64,000 nt of DNA from Linnemannia hyalina (lineage: Eukaryota; Mortierellomycota; Mortierellomycetes; Mortierellales; Mortierellaceae). Positions 31,688-43,156 of the stretch are shown here, in pieces (within the stretch, counting starts at the first letter, position 1; each line of letters opens with the position of its first letter). Under the pieces are notes generated by a model that was not told the DNA's origin, did no database searches, and saw only the letters and a list, made by a program, of their open reading frames with translations. Location of the stretch: positions 62,001-126,000 of the forward strand of contig JAHRHY010000001.1 in the NCBI GenBank assembly GCA_019671135.1, in the 5' to 3' direction. The position numbers were made by a program, and so were the translations under genes.

Positions 31688-33152
31688 TGTCTCAAGCATG
31701 TCATGTTCATATTGTATATGTTCTTTAAACTAGTTCGAAACCATTAATATGACTTATTCCAAATGTTAGTTGATCAAAGACCAAATGATGTTGTTTGCCA
31801 CCCCAATGAATATCTATCCACCTGGTTTAGGTAGTTCACGGCGGGAAAGAGGGAGAAAAGGGCGAATGACAAACAAAGTAGTTTAAAAAAGGAGTCCTTG
31901 GTCTTGCGTTGTCTCTTCTTTACTAGGCACAAGGTGGTGGATAAAGAAACGGATAACGAGAATAACGGGAACCAGAGCAGCAACAGTAATAAAGTTGCAT
32001 GCAATGCCGTAACATCTCTTTACTCCAAGTATGCTCGAATGGACAAGGAGGCCCACACTAATAATGAAGATACAATGTGAATCGGTGCCCCCTTGGGATC
32101 CCTTCTTCTTGTCAGTCAGTCAGCCCCTCTGTCTGTGTCCTCTGTCTGTGTCCTCTGTCTGTGTCCGTCTAGTCAATTCAATGCTCTCCTTCTCTCCCTC
32201 TTCCGTCTCTCTCCCCGTCTAGCTCTCCCCTGGCTTGCTGCATGTAAAAATGGAGAAAGAGAGGGAGACAATTGAGCCAGCCCATCCATTCATCCGTTAC
32301 CCCTTTGTTTTTTATTTTTCTGCACTTGAGAAGGGCACCACATACACATACAAACCCATGCTCAACCCCATATAAACAGCTCGCCCTTGTCTGTTAATGC
32401 CCAATGATTGAAGGGCGTGTCCAACTGTTCCCCGGTGGAGTCAGTCAGTTCAATAAGAACAAGTCCAAGTGCCCTTTCTGGCCTGTCCCCCCTCTCTCTC
32501 CTGAACCCCTTAGCACATCCACATTGCCCTTTCATCGTTTTTTTTCTTTGTCTTTGTTCGCTTTGCACTTGTTCTTGTGTTCTTTCTTTCCGTTCTCTCC
32601 ACCCCTTTTTCCTTTCCTCGCTCTTCTTATCCTTCCACTTCTCCCTCTCTTTTCGTTTTATTGTCCTTATTATCAGCCTCCTAATCCTCTCGGAAAAATA
32701 TCAGCATTAAGGTCATTAAGTCCGCAGGAGGTATGCTTCCGTGCACTCCTTGAGAGAGGTCCCTTATCCTTGACCCCTCTCTCCCTCATTCTCGCATTCC
32801 CGCCGTACAACAAACAAACCCAATCCATACAAAAAGACAGCAGAACCCCACAGCAACAACCGGCAAAGACAAAAACACTGAAGGAACACTCTCTTTTTGT
32901 TATCGATGCACTCATATTAGCCAGCTTCAGAACAAAGAGGGGGGAGCCGCTCGCCTTTCATCGTCCGCTATCCTCGTCCTTGCATCTGCTTTCATTGTAC
33001 AACCTTTCTCTCTCTCTCTCTCACTCACTCTCTCTCTCTCTCTCACTCACTCTCTCTCTCTTATGATTCCTTTTTGCACTCCCTAACTGTTTGCTGTTTT
33101 GCCTTCGACTATTCCTTCCCCTCCTTCCTTCCTTCCCTCTTTCACAGCGGAC
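31688..33152. other. Intergenic region, pyrimidine-rich
   Basis: No gene is supported. It contains repeats of gtctgtgtcctct (32130-32165) and a long pyrimidine-rich stretch (about 32480-33150) ending in the TC tract at 33005-33061. Long open frames here follow only from this composition. Confidence 0.55.
33005..33061. repeat. (TC)n microsatellite in 5' leader
   Basis: An imperfect TC repeat interrupted by two tcactcac units, about 90 bp upstream of the ATG at 33153. Confidence 0.9.
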
Positions 33153-34600
33153 ATGGACCCCAACGACATCGCTATCGGGTAACAACTTTTTTTTCTTTTT
33201 TGTTCCTAACCACCACACCTTGTCCTCTTACCGTTCAACCCTTCGCTGACCAGCCCCCTTCCCAAAATCATCGTTCAACGACAACGACAACTTTAACGTA
33301 AAATAGGCACACGTCCACGTCAAAGGCTTTGTTCATAGCTGAAATACTTGCAGGCTGTGCCGCTGCAATATTGGTCATCGCTGTTGTCTGTTGTTTCTGT
33401 TCACGAGCAGCCCGACGCCGGTTTCAGCATGACCCAATAACAGGACAGGACCCGTTTCCTCTCCCGAACGGCGGCGAGATGAGAGAGACTGGACGACAAA
33501 CACCCGACGCTGCGCCAGCCTATTCGACAACCTCGCCACTTGGACCTTTGAGCCCCGAAGCCGTCGAGGCTATTAGTCGTGTTTCTGCCGATTGTAGGCA
33601 TAGTCTAGTGGTCTCGATCCTATCGTCCGCACAATCCATTCACTCGCCTCAGATCCAAATCGGAAGCCGGCAACACTCTAATATTTCTTCAATCGACATC
33701 GAGTCCCCACGACTTCACTTGGGATCTCCTTCAATTCGCTCAACAGCAACCTCCATTCGATCATCAATGACTTACGAACGGCCCTCCTGGGATGCAACAC
33801 GGGAAGCGAGCGAGAATGGCGATTTGCACGGAGTTTACGCAGGCCCTTGGCTATCACACCATCGAACAACCAGTAATCCACCCGCCAACCAAATAGAACA
33901 GATACGACAAGCACCTCCGTCCTATGACCCAGCCTGGAGGGAATCTCTGCATATACCACCGCATCGTGGTCGCCATCATCGTCCTCTTCGCAACACCCGC
34001 AACCGCTCCACACCCCTTATACAGCTCGACCAGGAATATACTTATGGACCTGAAGCGACCCGAGAGGAATTGGACGCGCCAGTACAGCAACGGCCGCACC
34101 GACGGACGGGATCGTTTAACACACCCTCTCATGGAATGCCCGCACACATGTTTGCTTCTTCCCATCAGCGAGGACTACCTGGAGAACAGCTGCGTTCCAG
34201 TTCTCGACGGTCAATCTCATGGACAGGCGCCATCATCCGCCTCGGATCTGCATCTAGTGTGACACATAGCCACCACTACCAGACAAACCCACCGGCCAAT
34301 CGATCCCATCTTTCATCATCGTGGTTGCCCCAGGCTGCCGATACGTCTCCATCTTCATCGCGGCGGAGCAGCGAGGATACTACTATAGTCGACCATCAGC
34401 AGTGGCAACAAGATCAAGAACATCAACTGTCTCTGAATAACGACTCTACTGACCACCTGTACCCGCATCCTCCTGAATACGTGCCACCTGCAGAGCAAAG
34501 ACGCACCACAAATACCACACAACTCTTGGACGATGTTTCGATTGAGCCCATTACCATAGAATCACTTCAGCACGAACCCACAGACCCATTACACCAATAA
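33153..34600 (+). CDS. Single-pass membrane protein with Ser/Pro-rich cytoplasmic tail, unrecognised
   Basis: A 26-nt first exon (33153-33178, MDPNDIAIG) splices to a long second exon (33307-34600), giving 439 aa. Residues about 15-40 form one transmembrane segment (ALFIAEILAGCAAAILVIAV) followed by CCFCSRAARRR, where clustered Cys next to basic residues suggests palmitoylation and a cytosolic C-terminus. The remaining 400 residues are low-complexity, rich in Ser, Pro, His and Arg, with PPSYDP and PPEYVPP motifs that resemble PY-type WW-domain (Rsp5/Nedd4) binding sites. There is no enzyme domain. An adaptor-like role in membrane protein sorting is possible but is inference. It is tail to tail with SLD5, 71 bp apart. 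Confidence 0.6.
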
Positions 34601-34671
34601 TGGGAACAACCTTGTGACCGTTCTTCATTCATTAAAAGGTAAGAGAGGGCTCGAAAGGCGGTTGGAGACTA

Positions 34672-35860
34672 TTAGATGAGGTGAATCTGTCGCTTATGGA
34701 GTAACGTGCGGACGCTTCTATACTTGAAGATGTAGATCTGTCCTTTCTCTAACTCCACCGTTTCATCTCTATGTTCACAAAAAGGAAACCACTGTGTGAG
34801 CAAAGTGAAAAAGTGTATCGCTTGCGCGAACCAACATCATGATAGCCAAGGTCAAAAAAGATAACTTACTCGTCTAGTTGATAATCGCCAATGTCCTCAG
34901 TAATCCTACAAAACACTGCTTCGTCCAAGATGGGTTGTGAAACTAAAACATAATACGTCGTTGAACAACGGGGACAGGAAAATAGGTCAGCAATTTTGCC
35001 AACAGAAAACACCAAAACACTTCTGTTGATGAAAATCCTATTTTCTCTGATGACATACCCATGCTGAGCTTTCTACTAAAGACCGCTTCATCCTGAGACT
35101 GGAGTGATTGTGGTAGGGATGACAGAAAACTGTTTTGATAGTGCTGTCGGGTCGCCCTAGAGTAACTGAGAAAGGCCGTAATCTGTTAGCCACCACTGAA
35201 TTACAGGCATAAGGCACAAGTCGCTATTAGGTGGAATAACCATACTTTTCGGCATAGTGCAATTCTGCTCTTGACAATCGCTTCCTTGTAGGTCCGTCAT
35301 TGAGAACATACGCGCAAAACCGCTCAATCTAAAAAGTTAAAAAAACCACAAGCAATGATTAGCCGCCAATAAGGTAACATCTCAGTATTCAATCCGTTCG
35401 GCAAAAACAAGATCAGAGCGAGTACCTTAGATATCCTTGTCCGGAGATAGCTTCTGAGGACAAACTTGACGCGTTCGAGCTCGGTCTGGTATAGGATGGA
35501 AAGAATCACCGATGTGTCGTTCCTAGGATCCAGTTCTTCAACGACCAATGTCTAAACAAAGGGGTACAGTCTGTAAGAGTGGTGTTGGTATAGTTGTCCT
35601 CGAACACACAAAGATAGAGCTCTCCATTGCAACTTCGAAAAGAAAGGAGCATGACTAACCTGTTCCTCAATCTTGGCAAGTAGCCTCTGAATACATTGTT
35701 CCTGGTACTGGAGTAGTTCTGGTGCAGCTCTCTCGTCGACCCAGGCTTGTGTGAGGTGGGCCACGTCCCCGACTGGGTCTATCGCCTCGACGTCTGGCTC
35801 TCTTGATGCCGAGATCCTGTCCGTGTAGTCTGCAAATTTGAAGTCGTCGTCGTCAGCCAT
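34672..35860 (-). CDS. SLD5: GINS complex subunit Sld5
   Basis: Sld5 is part of the GINS tetramer in the CMG replicative helicase. Six minus-strand exons, 35660-35860, 35426-35551, 35246-35328, 35059-35156, 34870-34942 and 34672-34768, give 225 aa, the normal family size, with all phases consistent. The N-terminus is acidic (MADDDDFKFADYTD). The alpha-helical A-domain follows (LYQTELERVKFVLRSYLRTR, then RLSRAELHYAEKY), and the C-terminal B-domain ends with VELEKGQIYIFKYRSVR and LLHKRQIHLI, matching the conserved Sld5 end. It is transcribed divergently from the Dpb4-like gene, 316 bp away, with an ACGCGT site between them. Confidence 0.9.
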
Positions 35861-36005
35861 TGTGAGTGTCTTGTGGTTGGTGTTGTGGTGGTGGCGAATG
35901 AGTGAGTGTTGGTTGAATTGTGAATTGTGGATGGTGAGTGAAAAGTGCAGTATGTGGAATGTGGTAGGGTGACAAGGAGTGAGAGAGTGACAAACGAAAG
36001 AGGGG

Positions 36006-36011
36006 ACGCGT
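36006..36011. promoter_or_regulatory. ACGCGT (MluI cell-cycle box type) in shared promoter
   Basis: ACGCGT lies between the SLD5 start (35860) and the Dpb4-like start (36177). In yeasts this box binds MBF and drives G1/S expression of replication genes. Both flanking genes are replication genes, so the site is in the expected context. A single 6-bp match is weak on its own. Confidence 0.5.
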
Positions 36012-36176
36012 TGAAGGGGAAGAGAGAGTGGTGGCAACTACCCTCTGTGTGTGTGTTGACGAGTGGCTTAGTCGAATCTGTTCAATATTCCAAGCGCGAC
36101 AAACGGCTCCCTTTTGTTTCTCTCTCATAAACTCACTCTCGCCACCACCGCAAGGAAACAGCTACCATCACACACA

Positions 36177-37197
36177 ATGTCGACATCCATCGAGGACAAT
36201 GAGCTGCCAAAGGCCATTCTGACGCGCATCATGAAGCAAGCGGTACTAGACTTAGCCCCTTTATTCGCCTATTTCTTTTGCACCGAATCTGCCATGTAAC
36301 ACAAAAGTACAAAAGATCTGATGCTGTTGTTCACTTCTTTCCAAGTAGCTGCCAGAGAATACCAATATCCAGGCCAATGCCAAGCTGGCCATGACAAAGT
36401 CAACCACCCTCTTCATCAATTACCTGGCATCGGCGTACGTGTCTTCGTTTGCAGTTATCAGACGATTTACAGCATGAGTACGACGAAGTGCAGGAACATA
36501 TTGACAGCAGAGCCACCATCTAACATTGACGTATGGTCCTTTGTTACTTTATTTTCGCCTTGAACAAAAAATAGAGCGAACGAAGTAGCAGCAAATGCAG
36601 GACATAAGATTGTCAGCGGAGCTCATGTCCTCAAAGCATTGGAGACAGTAGACCTTGAGGAGATGCTGCCCAGACTCTCAGAGGAGCTTCAAGGTACATA
36701 CTAGCGTCTTTTTTCAGCACTGGCCCAGTGATCTGCGATGTTCATAACGGGAAACGTAATATGTTGATACAAATTATGTTTCCATGACAACCGTGTGCTT
36801 AGCATTCCAATCTATTCAACGGGCAAAGAGAGCAACTGCTGCACAGGCGTCCAAGGACAAGGATAGCTCGCCATCAGCAGCAGGATCAAAGAAGAGAAAG
36901 CCAGCATCAGAGGAATCGAGTACAGCAGCAAAGTCCAGGAAATCATCCACATCAGCCAACCCCAGAGATGGACAAGACACCCCAAGCGACATGCTTACGG
37001 ACGGCGAGGACAAGGAGGAAGATGACGAAGAAGACGAGGAGGGCGAGGAGGAGGAAGAAGACGAGGAAGTGGAAGATGACGATGCAACAACTAGCAAGCC
37101 AAACAAAGGAAAGTCCTTGAATATGAGTGAACCGGAGCAGGAAGAGAAGCAGGAAAATGCTGACGCGGACGAAGATGACGATTCCGACGGCTTTTGA
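36177..37197 (+). CDS. DPB4: DNA polymerase epsilon histone-fold subunit (Dpb4/POLE3-like)
   Basis: Exons 36177-36242, 36349-36434, 36575-36693 and 36803-37197 give 221 aa. Residues about 10-95 form a histone fold: LPKAILTRIMKQALPEN, then KLAMTKSTTLFINYLAS, then VSGAHVLKALETVD, matching the order in POLE3/Dpb4. The C-terminal half is disordered, first Lys/Ser-rich with a likely nuclear signal (SKKRKP) and then a long acidic run of Asp/Glu (about residues 150-180), as in other Dpb4 proteins, which use it for histone handling. The protein partners a Dpb3/POLE4 histone fold in Pol epsilon, and in some species in ISWI/CHRAC remodelers. The GINS gene SLD5 lies divergently upstream. POLE3 is preferred over NF-Y or CENP-type folds from the motif order and acidic tail. 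Confidence 0.82.
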
Positions 37198-37358
37198 ACA
37201 ACTTAATAAACAAATGAATTGCACTTTGGAATCGATATCACGATATCACAGACGGGACGCACGATGGGAACAAAGTAAAGGTGTGAATGCAGGCTGGCTA
37301 ACGTTTCGTTAGCCGATACGTTTCTTGTCAGCTCCAACTATGACAACTCAAAACACTA

Positions 37359-39892
37359 TTATTCTGCTGTTTTCCGGGGCTGAGTGATCACCGAGTAGAA
37401 CTCGTCCTCCCCCAAGTACTCTTGAACATTGATATAATCTATGTCGAATATAACAACGGGATCATTTGTTAGCTACTTTGGGTAAATAGGACAACCCTCT
37501 CCGCTTGGCCGTGTCAAATGTCAACTCACCTTGCCGATACAGGATCTGCTCAAAATGTGGAAGGAACTCTTGTCGTGGTAGGTACAGATTGAACTCCAGC
37601 AAGGAAAACACATGGAACTCGTTCTCCTTGATGTCCTTGGCACTGACCTCCATGTGCTTGGTCATGTACTTCATGAGGGTCGCAAACTCGCCTGAAGACG
37701 TCTTCGGCTCATTCACCTTGTACGCTAACAACAAGCAAACGCCTAATAGAAACAATAACGATATTAGATCATGACACTACAGCATTGTCATTCAAAAACC
37801 ACATCAAATGTGGACAATGACTTACAAGCAATCATCTTGCGGTTTTCCTTGGTGACGATAGACGTGTTTGCCTCAGTTGAGAGCGGATTGGACTCTTTAC
37901 CCTTCCAGCTTCCCTTGAGAATGAGCTTTTCAAAGTAGGCATAGGCTAGGGCTGCGGTCGAAATTTCAAGATCTAATTCCTCCGAGATTGCCAAAAGATC
38001 TGTCTTGACCTTTCGGATTTTGGAGAGTGTGATGGAGGGGTCGATGGTGGGGTGTCTTGACCGGAAATGTTCGTTGAGTTCACGCTTCAGATCGGATGGT
38101 CGGGTATATTGAATCACGGAGCCCTATCAGAAATGGACGGGAGGTCATTAGATACAGTTACTACAAGTTGTATGTATATCCTGTAATAAGGTAGTAATCA
38201 TACGGTCGCCTTCTTACCATGTAGCAAGCAAGTGAAATGACTGTCCTGTTCTTTCCAGTTTTCAGCTCAGGGTCGTCCAGGAAGTATGGGTCGTATGAGG
38301 CTGAAGAAGACTCCTGGGGTTCAGGGCTAGCAACGAGTACAGGGAAGAATTAAATAAGTTTTCTAGCTGCAAACCAACACGCCGCCTCACAATCAGCTCT
38401 TGCTAGCGTCTGATAACATAACTTACTCAAGAGCGTTGCACTGCGTGAGGAGATGGGCAAAAGAGTTAGCCTTCTTTCCGGTGAGAGCTTCCTTGGTGAT
38501 CTGTTGGATGTACTCGCGGTCAAAGCGGCGTCGCCGGCGTTTGTTGGGGGCCCTGTCGTCGTTGTACCGCAGGACTGAGGAGATCATGAGCGGACTGCCG
38601 TGGTTGGTAGTGAACATGAATGGGTGCTGGCTGAGATTGTCCCCAAGGCTCACGCAGCTGGCAGTTACATCCTCGCCTTTGTAAAATATGTGTCGTTGAT
38701 CTTCTCCAGACCGTCCTTGCCGTGCATTCCGTTGAAGGTCAGCTCTGGTCGGCGTTTGCCTTGATGCTGAGAGAGGATCCTGAGTACGCATTGGTTGCGA
38801 ATGGCTGATAATGTGCTTGGGTCGGCTGATGGACGGTCGTCTGAAGATCTTCTTGACAATGTGTGTCGTTCCAGAGGTCAATAAAGGCCGAATGTGAACG
38901 TGATCCGCCAATGGTCCCAACCACCGACTCGAGACTTTTTGAATAGCGTTCCGCTGAGTAAGAGCTGATCCCATGTCCGACGAAGAAGCCCGTGTGTCCG
39001 TGTCCTTATCGATTGCTAGGAGTACCGACAGGAGACCGGAGGATGACGGTTCCCGCTTCGAGGGACCATTCTTGGAAGATGCCGACGACATGGTGTTGGT
39101 CCGCTGACCGTGCTGCTGTGATTCACGCGAGGGGTGTGCTCCAGGGCTAGTAACTTTACGGTGTCGTCGTCCTCCACCTCTTCCTCCCCCATCTTCTCTT
39201 CCTGCTCCTGAAGGTTGACCTTGGTCGTCAATCCGGTCTGAAGAGTCGCTAAAGGGGCCATGCTCCCATCCCGAGGAGAGGGATGGTGTTGAAGAAGCGC
39301 GATAGATTGGATGGTGAGGAGCTAGTCCTACTGGTGAGACGCCAGCGGCGCCTTTTGTTATCTGCTCTGCTGCATTGATCTGTCCTGGGCCCTGGTTCAT
39401 AGGCGAGTCCAATGCTTGAAGGGTAGTAGACTCTTGGAATGCTGGGTCCGAATCACGGCTTTTGCCATTGGTGGGCCCTCCGTGTAAACTCAGCTGGGAT
39501 AGGAAGGTTGTTGCCATGCTCTCCTTTCGATCCTGGACCTGGCTCCTTCTGTTGTCAGGCAACGGTGTTGTTGCTGTTGTTGTTGTTGTTGAGACGGTAT
39601 CATCTTTGGGCGCAGTTGGTGTAGGGATAACGAGTGGTGTGAGAGTATCGTCTTGTTCGACGGCCAGGTCGGGGTTCACTTCTTGAGGCAAGGTGTCGGG
39701 TCTGCTGGTGACATTGGTTGCTTCGTCGACAAGGTCAAGAGTGGGTGTAGAAGGGTCCTGGGCTTGGTTCTTTGTTGCGGGGTCAAGTTGGATGGATGAG
39801 AGGAAGGAGAAGGCGGCCTGACGGTTTCCGGGTTTCCTCCGTAAGTTCCGTGTGCCGCCAGGGCTTGCATTTGAGTTTGTGGTGGATGTCAT
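37359..39892 (-). CDS. CABLES-like cyclin-fold protein
   Basis: Minus-strand exons 38427-39892, 38218-38326, 37826-38123, 37530-37742 and 37359-37438 give 721 aa. The first 490 residues are low-complexity (Ser, Pro, Thr, Gln) with basic patches and an N-terminal AAFSFLSSIQLD resembling the FLxxIxLD motif of CABLES. The C-terminal 230 residues match the CABLES cyclin box: YDPYFLDDPELKTGK, VIQYTRPSDLKRELN, TLSKIRKVKTDLLAISEE, ALAYAYFEKLILKG, VCLLLAYKV, and LLEFNLYLP. In animals CABLES proteins link cyclin-dependent kinases to Abl-type tyrosine kinases and stabilise Wee1-type phosphorylation. Fungi lack Abl, so a CDK-binding role is the safer inference. A basic stretch NKRRRRRFD is a likely nuclear signal. 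The ATG lies 592 bp from that of NFS1, divergently. Confidence 0.8.
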
Positions 39893-40484
39893 TTCCCTTT
39901 TTTGCCGACTGCAGACCGACCAACAGCAGTAGCGGGAGTAAGTTGGGTGGAGTCTGTCCTTGTAGCGAGAGGTCTATCTAGGGCGTGTTTGCTGTCTGTT
40001 GTCTGTTGTTGTTGTTGTGATGGTGGTGGTGGTGGTGGTGATGGTGGTGATGGTGTCCTGATGCAGGCGTCGTTTTTTGTATTCGCGTAGTCGTAGTGAA
40101 CACGAAAGAGAGAGCGGAGAGGGCACTTTGACTTTGACACGGTGCAAATGAAATGGGCGTTTTGTTAGAGCAGCAAATGCGATGCCAATCACTTTGGTGA
40201 AGTCATCGCCAGAAAAAAGAAAAATCGCCTCGCCTGCAACCTGTGTGAACTCAATAATCGATGGATCACACAATTGCCTTTTTCGAAACATCAACCGCCA
40301 CTATCTTTTTCCTGGTGCTTTTTGCTGGGGTGTTCATTTTCTCCTTTACCTCCTCCTTCTCCTTCCCCTCCTTCTCCTTTACCTCTCCTCTCTCCACTCT
40401 CTTCTGCTCTTCACTCCCTTCCTTTCCTCCTCTGCCCCCTCTCCCCTTCACCTTTAACGACTCATACTTACTCACTCATTCACA
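39893..40484. other. Divergent intergenic region of the CABLES-like gene and NFS1
   Basis: It contains a (GGT)n/(GAT) tract at about 40015-40050 in the CABLES-like leader and a pyrimidine-rich NFS1 leader (40320-40460). No gene is seen. Confidence 0.6.
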
Positions 40485-42887
40485 ATGTCATTGCTCCGCT
40501 TCGCTCAAGGACCCGCACGTATGCTGCGCAACGTCCGCCCAACTGCTCAGATCGCCCGCTCCGCCCTACCCCGCTTCGTTGTCTCTCCCGCCGCATCAGC
40601 CTTCCACACTTCAGCAAACCGCATGCAAGCTGCTGCCGAGTCCCAGACCATCCTCACCCCCTCCCTCGGTAACCAACAACCGCCCATTCAGTCATGGAGT
40701 AAATACGGAATATGTGTTTAGGAGAAAAAGTGTGTAACCAACAATATTTCTTTGTCTCAATAGAGTCGCTGGGATTCGAGGTGACGGGAGTCGAGACTGC
40801 CAACAACACCCGCCCAATCTACATGGATATGCAGGCGACTTCGCCCACCGACCCCCGTGTCCTCGACGCCATGCTGCCCTATATGACCGAGCTCTACGGA
40901 AACCCTCACTCCAGAACTCACTCTTACGGATGGGAGACTGAGAAGGGTGTTGACCAAGCACGAGAGGTACGGAATATCTGTTGTTGTTTTTTTCTGTTTG
41001 CGAAGTCATAGATACAGAAACTAGACACAGGCGGACAGACAGCACAAACAGCACTGCGCAACAACGGCACGGGATGGATTACAGTGGAGCCGAAAATTCT
41101 GTAACAGGGATCTCTACTGGACAAAACTTCCCTTTCTTTAACGGCATGGAAGGGAATGGAGCTGACAACTTCATGACAGGGATCACTAATGCACACGACG
41201 TCTCTTTTTTTCTTTGCTTCTTTCATTCATGATCTATGTAGGACATTGCCAAGTTGATCGGAGCTGATGCCAAGGAGATCGTTTTCACTTCAGGAGCAAC
41301 AGAGTCCAACAATCTTAGCATCAAGGGAGTTGCTCGCTTTTACAAGGGCAAGAAGAACCACATCATCACTACCCAGACGGTACGTTTTGCTATACGAACG
41401 AGGATCGAGTCAGTGGCGACATGGGTTGTGGCTGATTCTGGGATATAGGAATGGCATGAGAGAAATGATGTGGGTTAAATGTATAGTTTGAGACTGTTGT
41501 TGGAGTATGGATGAGGGAAATGATGTGGGTGAAGTGAAAAGTGACAGGGCCGGGAATAAGTACCATAGAGCGCTCTTTCGGGAGTAAGAGAAAAGTGGGA
41601 GAAGAAGATCAAGCTTCCGATTCGTCCCTAACCGCAGATAGGGTTTGACCCAACCCACCTTTTATTTTCAAATAGGAGCACAAGTGTGTCCTGGATTCAT
41701 GCCGTGTATTGAGCGACGAGGGCTTCGATGTCACCTACCTCCCTGTTGCAAAGAACGGCCTGATCTCCATGGACGACCTCAAGGCTGCCATTCGCCCCGA
41801 TACCGCTTTGGTCTCGATCATGGCAGTCAACAACGAGATCGGAGTCATTCAACCCCTCGAGGAGATCGGGGCCCTCTGCCGCTCCAAGAAGATCTTCTTC
41901 CATACCGATGCTGCCCAGGCTGTCGGCAAGATCCCCATTGATGTGACAAAGATGAACATTGACCTCTTGAGCATCAGTGGACACAAGATCTACGGACCCA
42001 AGGGTGTCGGTGCTCTCTATGTCCGTCGCCGTCCCAGAGTCCGTCTGGTCCCTCTTTTGACCGGAGGTGGTCAGGAGCGTGGTCTTCGCAGTGGTACCGT
42101 CGCAGCTCCCCTCGCCGTCGGTCTCGGCGAGGCTTGCAGAATTGCCACCGAGGAAATGGCTGTAAGTATATATGATATTATGCATGCTGCATATGACCAA
42201 GAGTAGTCGGTGAAACCAAATGATGATTGTCCTTTTATCCCGGACATTGCAATCGACCTAGCCCTGAGAGACGCATTTTTCTTCTTTTGTTGATTCTTCG
42301 ACAGAGCAGAAATACTCTTATGGGCAATGATGTTCTGTGCAGGGGTTTTGATGGTGAAAAACACACGACTCTTCTCCATGAAAACATGGTAACAAATATT
42401 TCAAGTTAATAGTGCGTATTGTATTGACGCAATTCTCGCATTGTTTGTTCCATTGTAGTACGACCACGAGCGCGTCAAGCGTCTTTCGGAGCGCCTGATC
42501 AACGGAATTCAGTCCAAGGTCGCTCATGTGTACAGGAACGGAGATGATATTCAGACTTACCCTGGATGCGTCAACCTGTCGTTCGCTTATGTCGAGGGCG
42601 AGTCTCTCTTGATGGCTTTGAAGGACATTGCACTCTCGTCCGGATCTGCTTGCACATCTGCCTCGTTGGAGCCATCGTATGTTCTCCGTGCTCTTGGTGC
42701 CGAGGACGATATGGCCCACAGCTCTATTCGCTTTGGAATTGGTCGCTTCACGACCGAGGAGGAGATTGACTTTGTTGTCCAGCGCGTCACTGCACATGTC
42801 GACAAGTTGAGAGAGATGAGCCCACTCTGGGAGATGGTGCAGGAGGGCATTGACATTTCCAAGATTGAATGGGCGCAGCACGCCTAA
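40485..42887 (+). CDS. NFS1: Mitochondrial cysteine desulfurase
   Basis: A PLP enzyme that takes sulfur from L-cysteine to supply Fe-S cluster assembly and tRNA thiolation. Exons 40485-40668, 40764-40966, 41242-41379, 41676-42161 and 42459-42887 give 479 aa. The N-terminus is an Arg/Ala/Ser-rich mitochondrial targeting sequence ([19 protein letters not shown] ... FHTSANR). The mature enzyme begins near [19 protein letters not shown]. The PLP-binding Lys is about residue 279 in [10 protein letters not shown]. The persulfide-carrying Cys is about residue 402 in [17 protein letters not shown], and [15 protein letters not shown] lies near the end. Length and motifs are typical of the eukaryotic Isd11-dependent class. 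All introns are GT-AG and no damage is seen. Confidence 0.95.
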
Positions 42888-43156
42888 GTCTTTCTTTCTT
42901 TCGTTTGTTTTCTTTTATGTTCTTTTTTCCCCTTCTGACTCTTTAGTTTTGGCAGCTTTTGCTTCTCTGTACAGTCGTCTCTTAAAAAAAATGTCATTCA
43001 CATTCTTCTGAAAGCAACAAGTGTTGAAAAATGTTATGAGTAATGAAAATGCTGTGTTTTTTTGGGTGAGTAAATATTCTAGTAGCATGCTATGGAAGGA
43101 AAATGGTCATGGTGGTAAAGATTTTGATGCGTGCGTGGGTGTGAGGGGCACAGAGA

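Noticed and set aside
30926..31699. 257-aa minus-strand frame opposite the DUF4203-like gene
   Set aside because: Antisense shadow of the last exon; its apparent repeats mirror the GGSQYGS repeats.
32404..33066. 220-aa Leu/Ser/Pro-rich plus-strand frame
   Set aside because: Open only because of pyrimidine-rich and TC-repeat sequence in a 5' leader.
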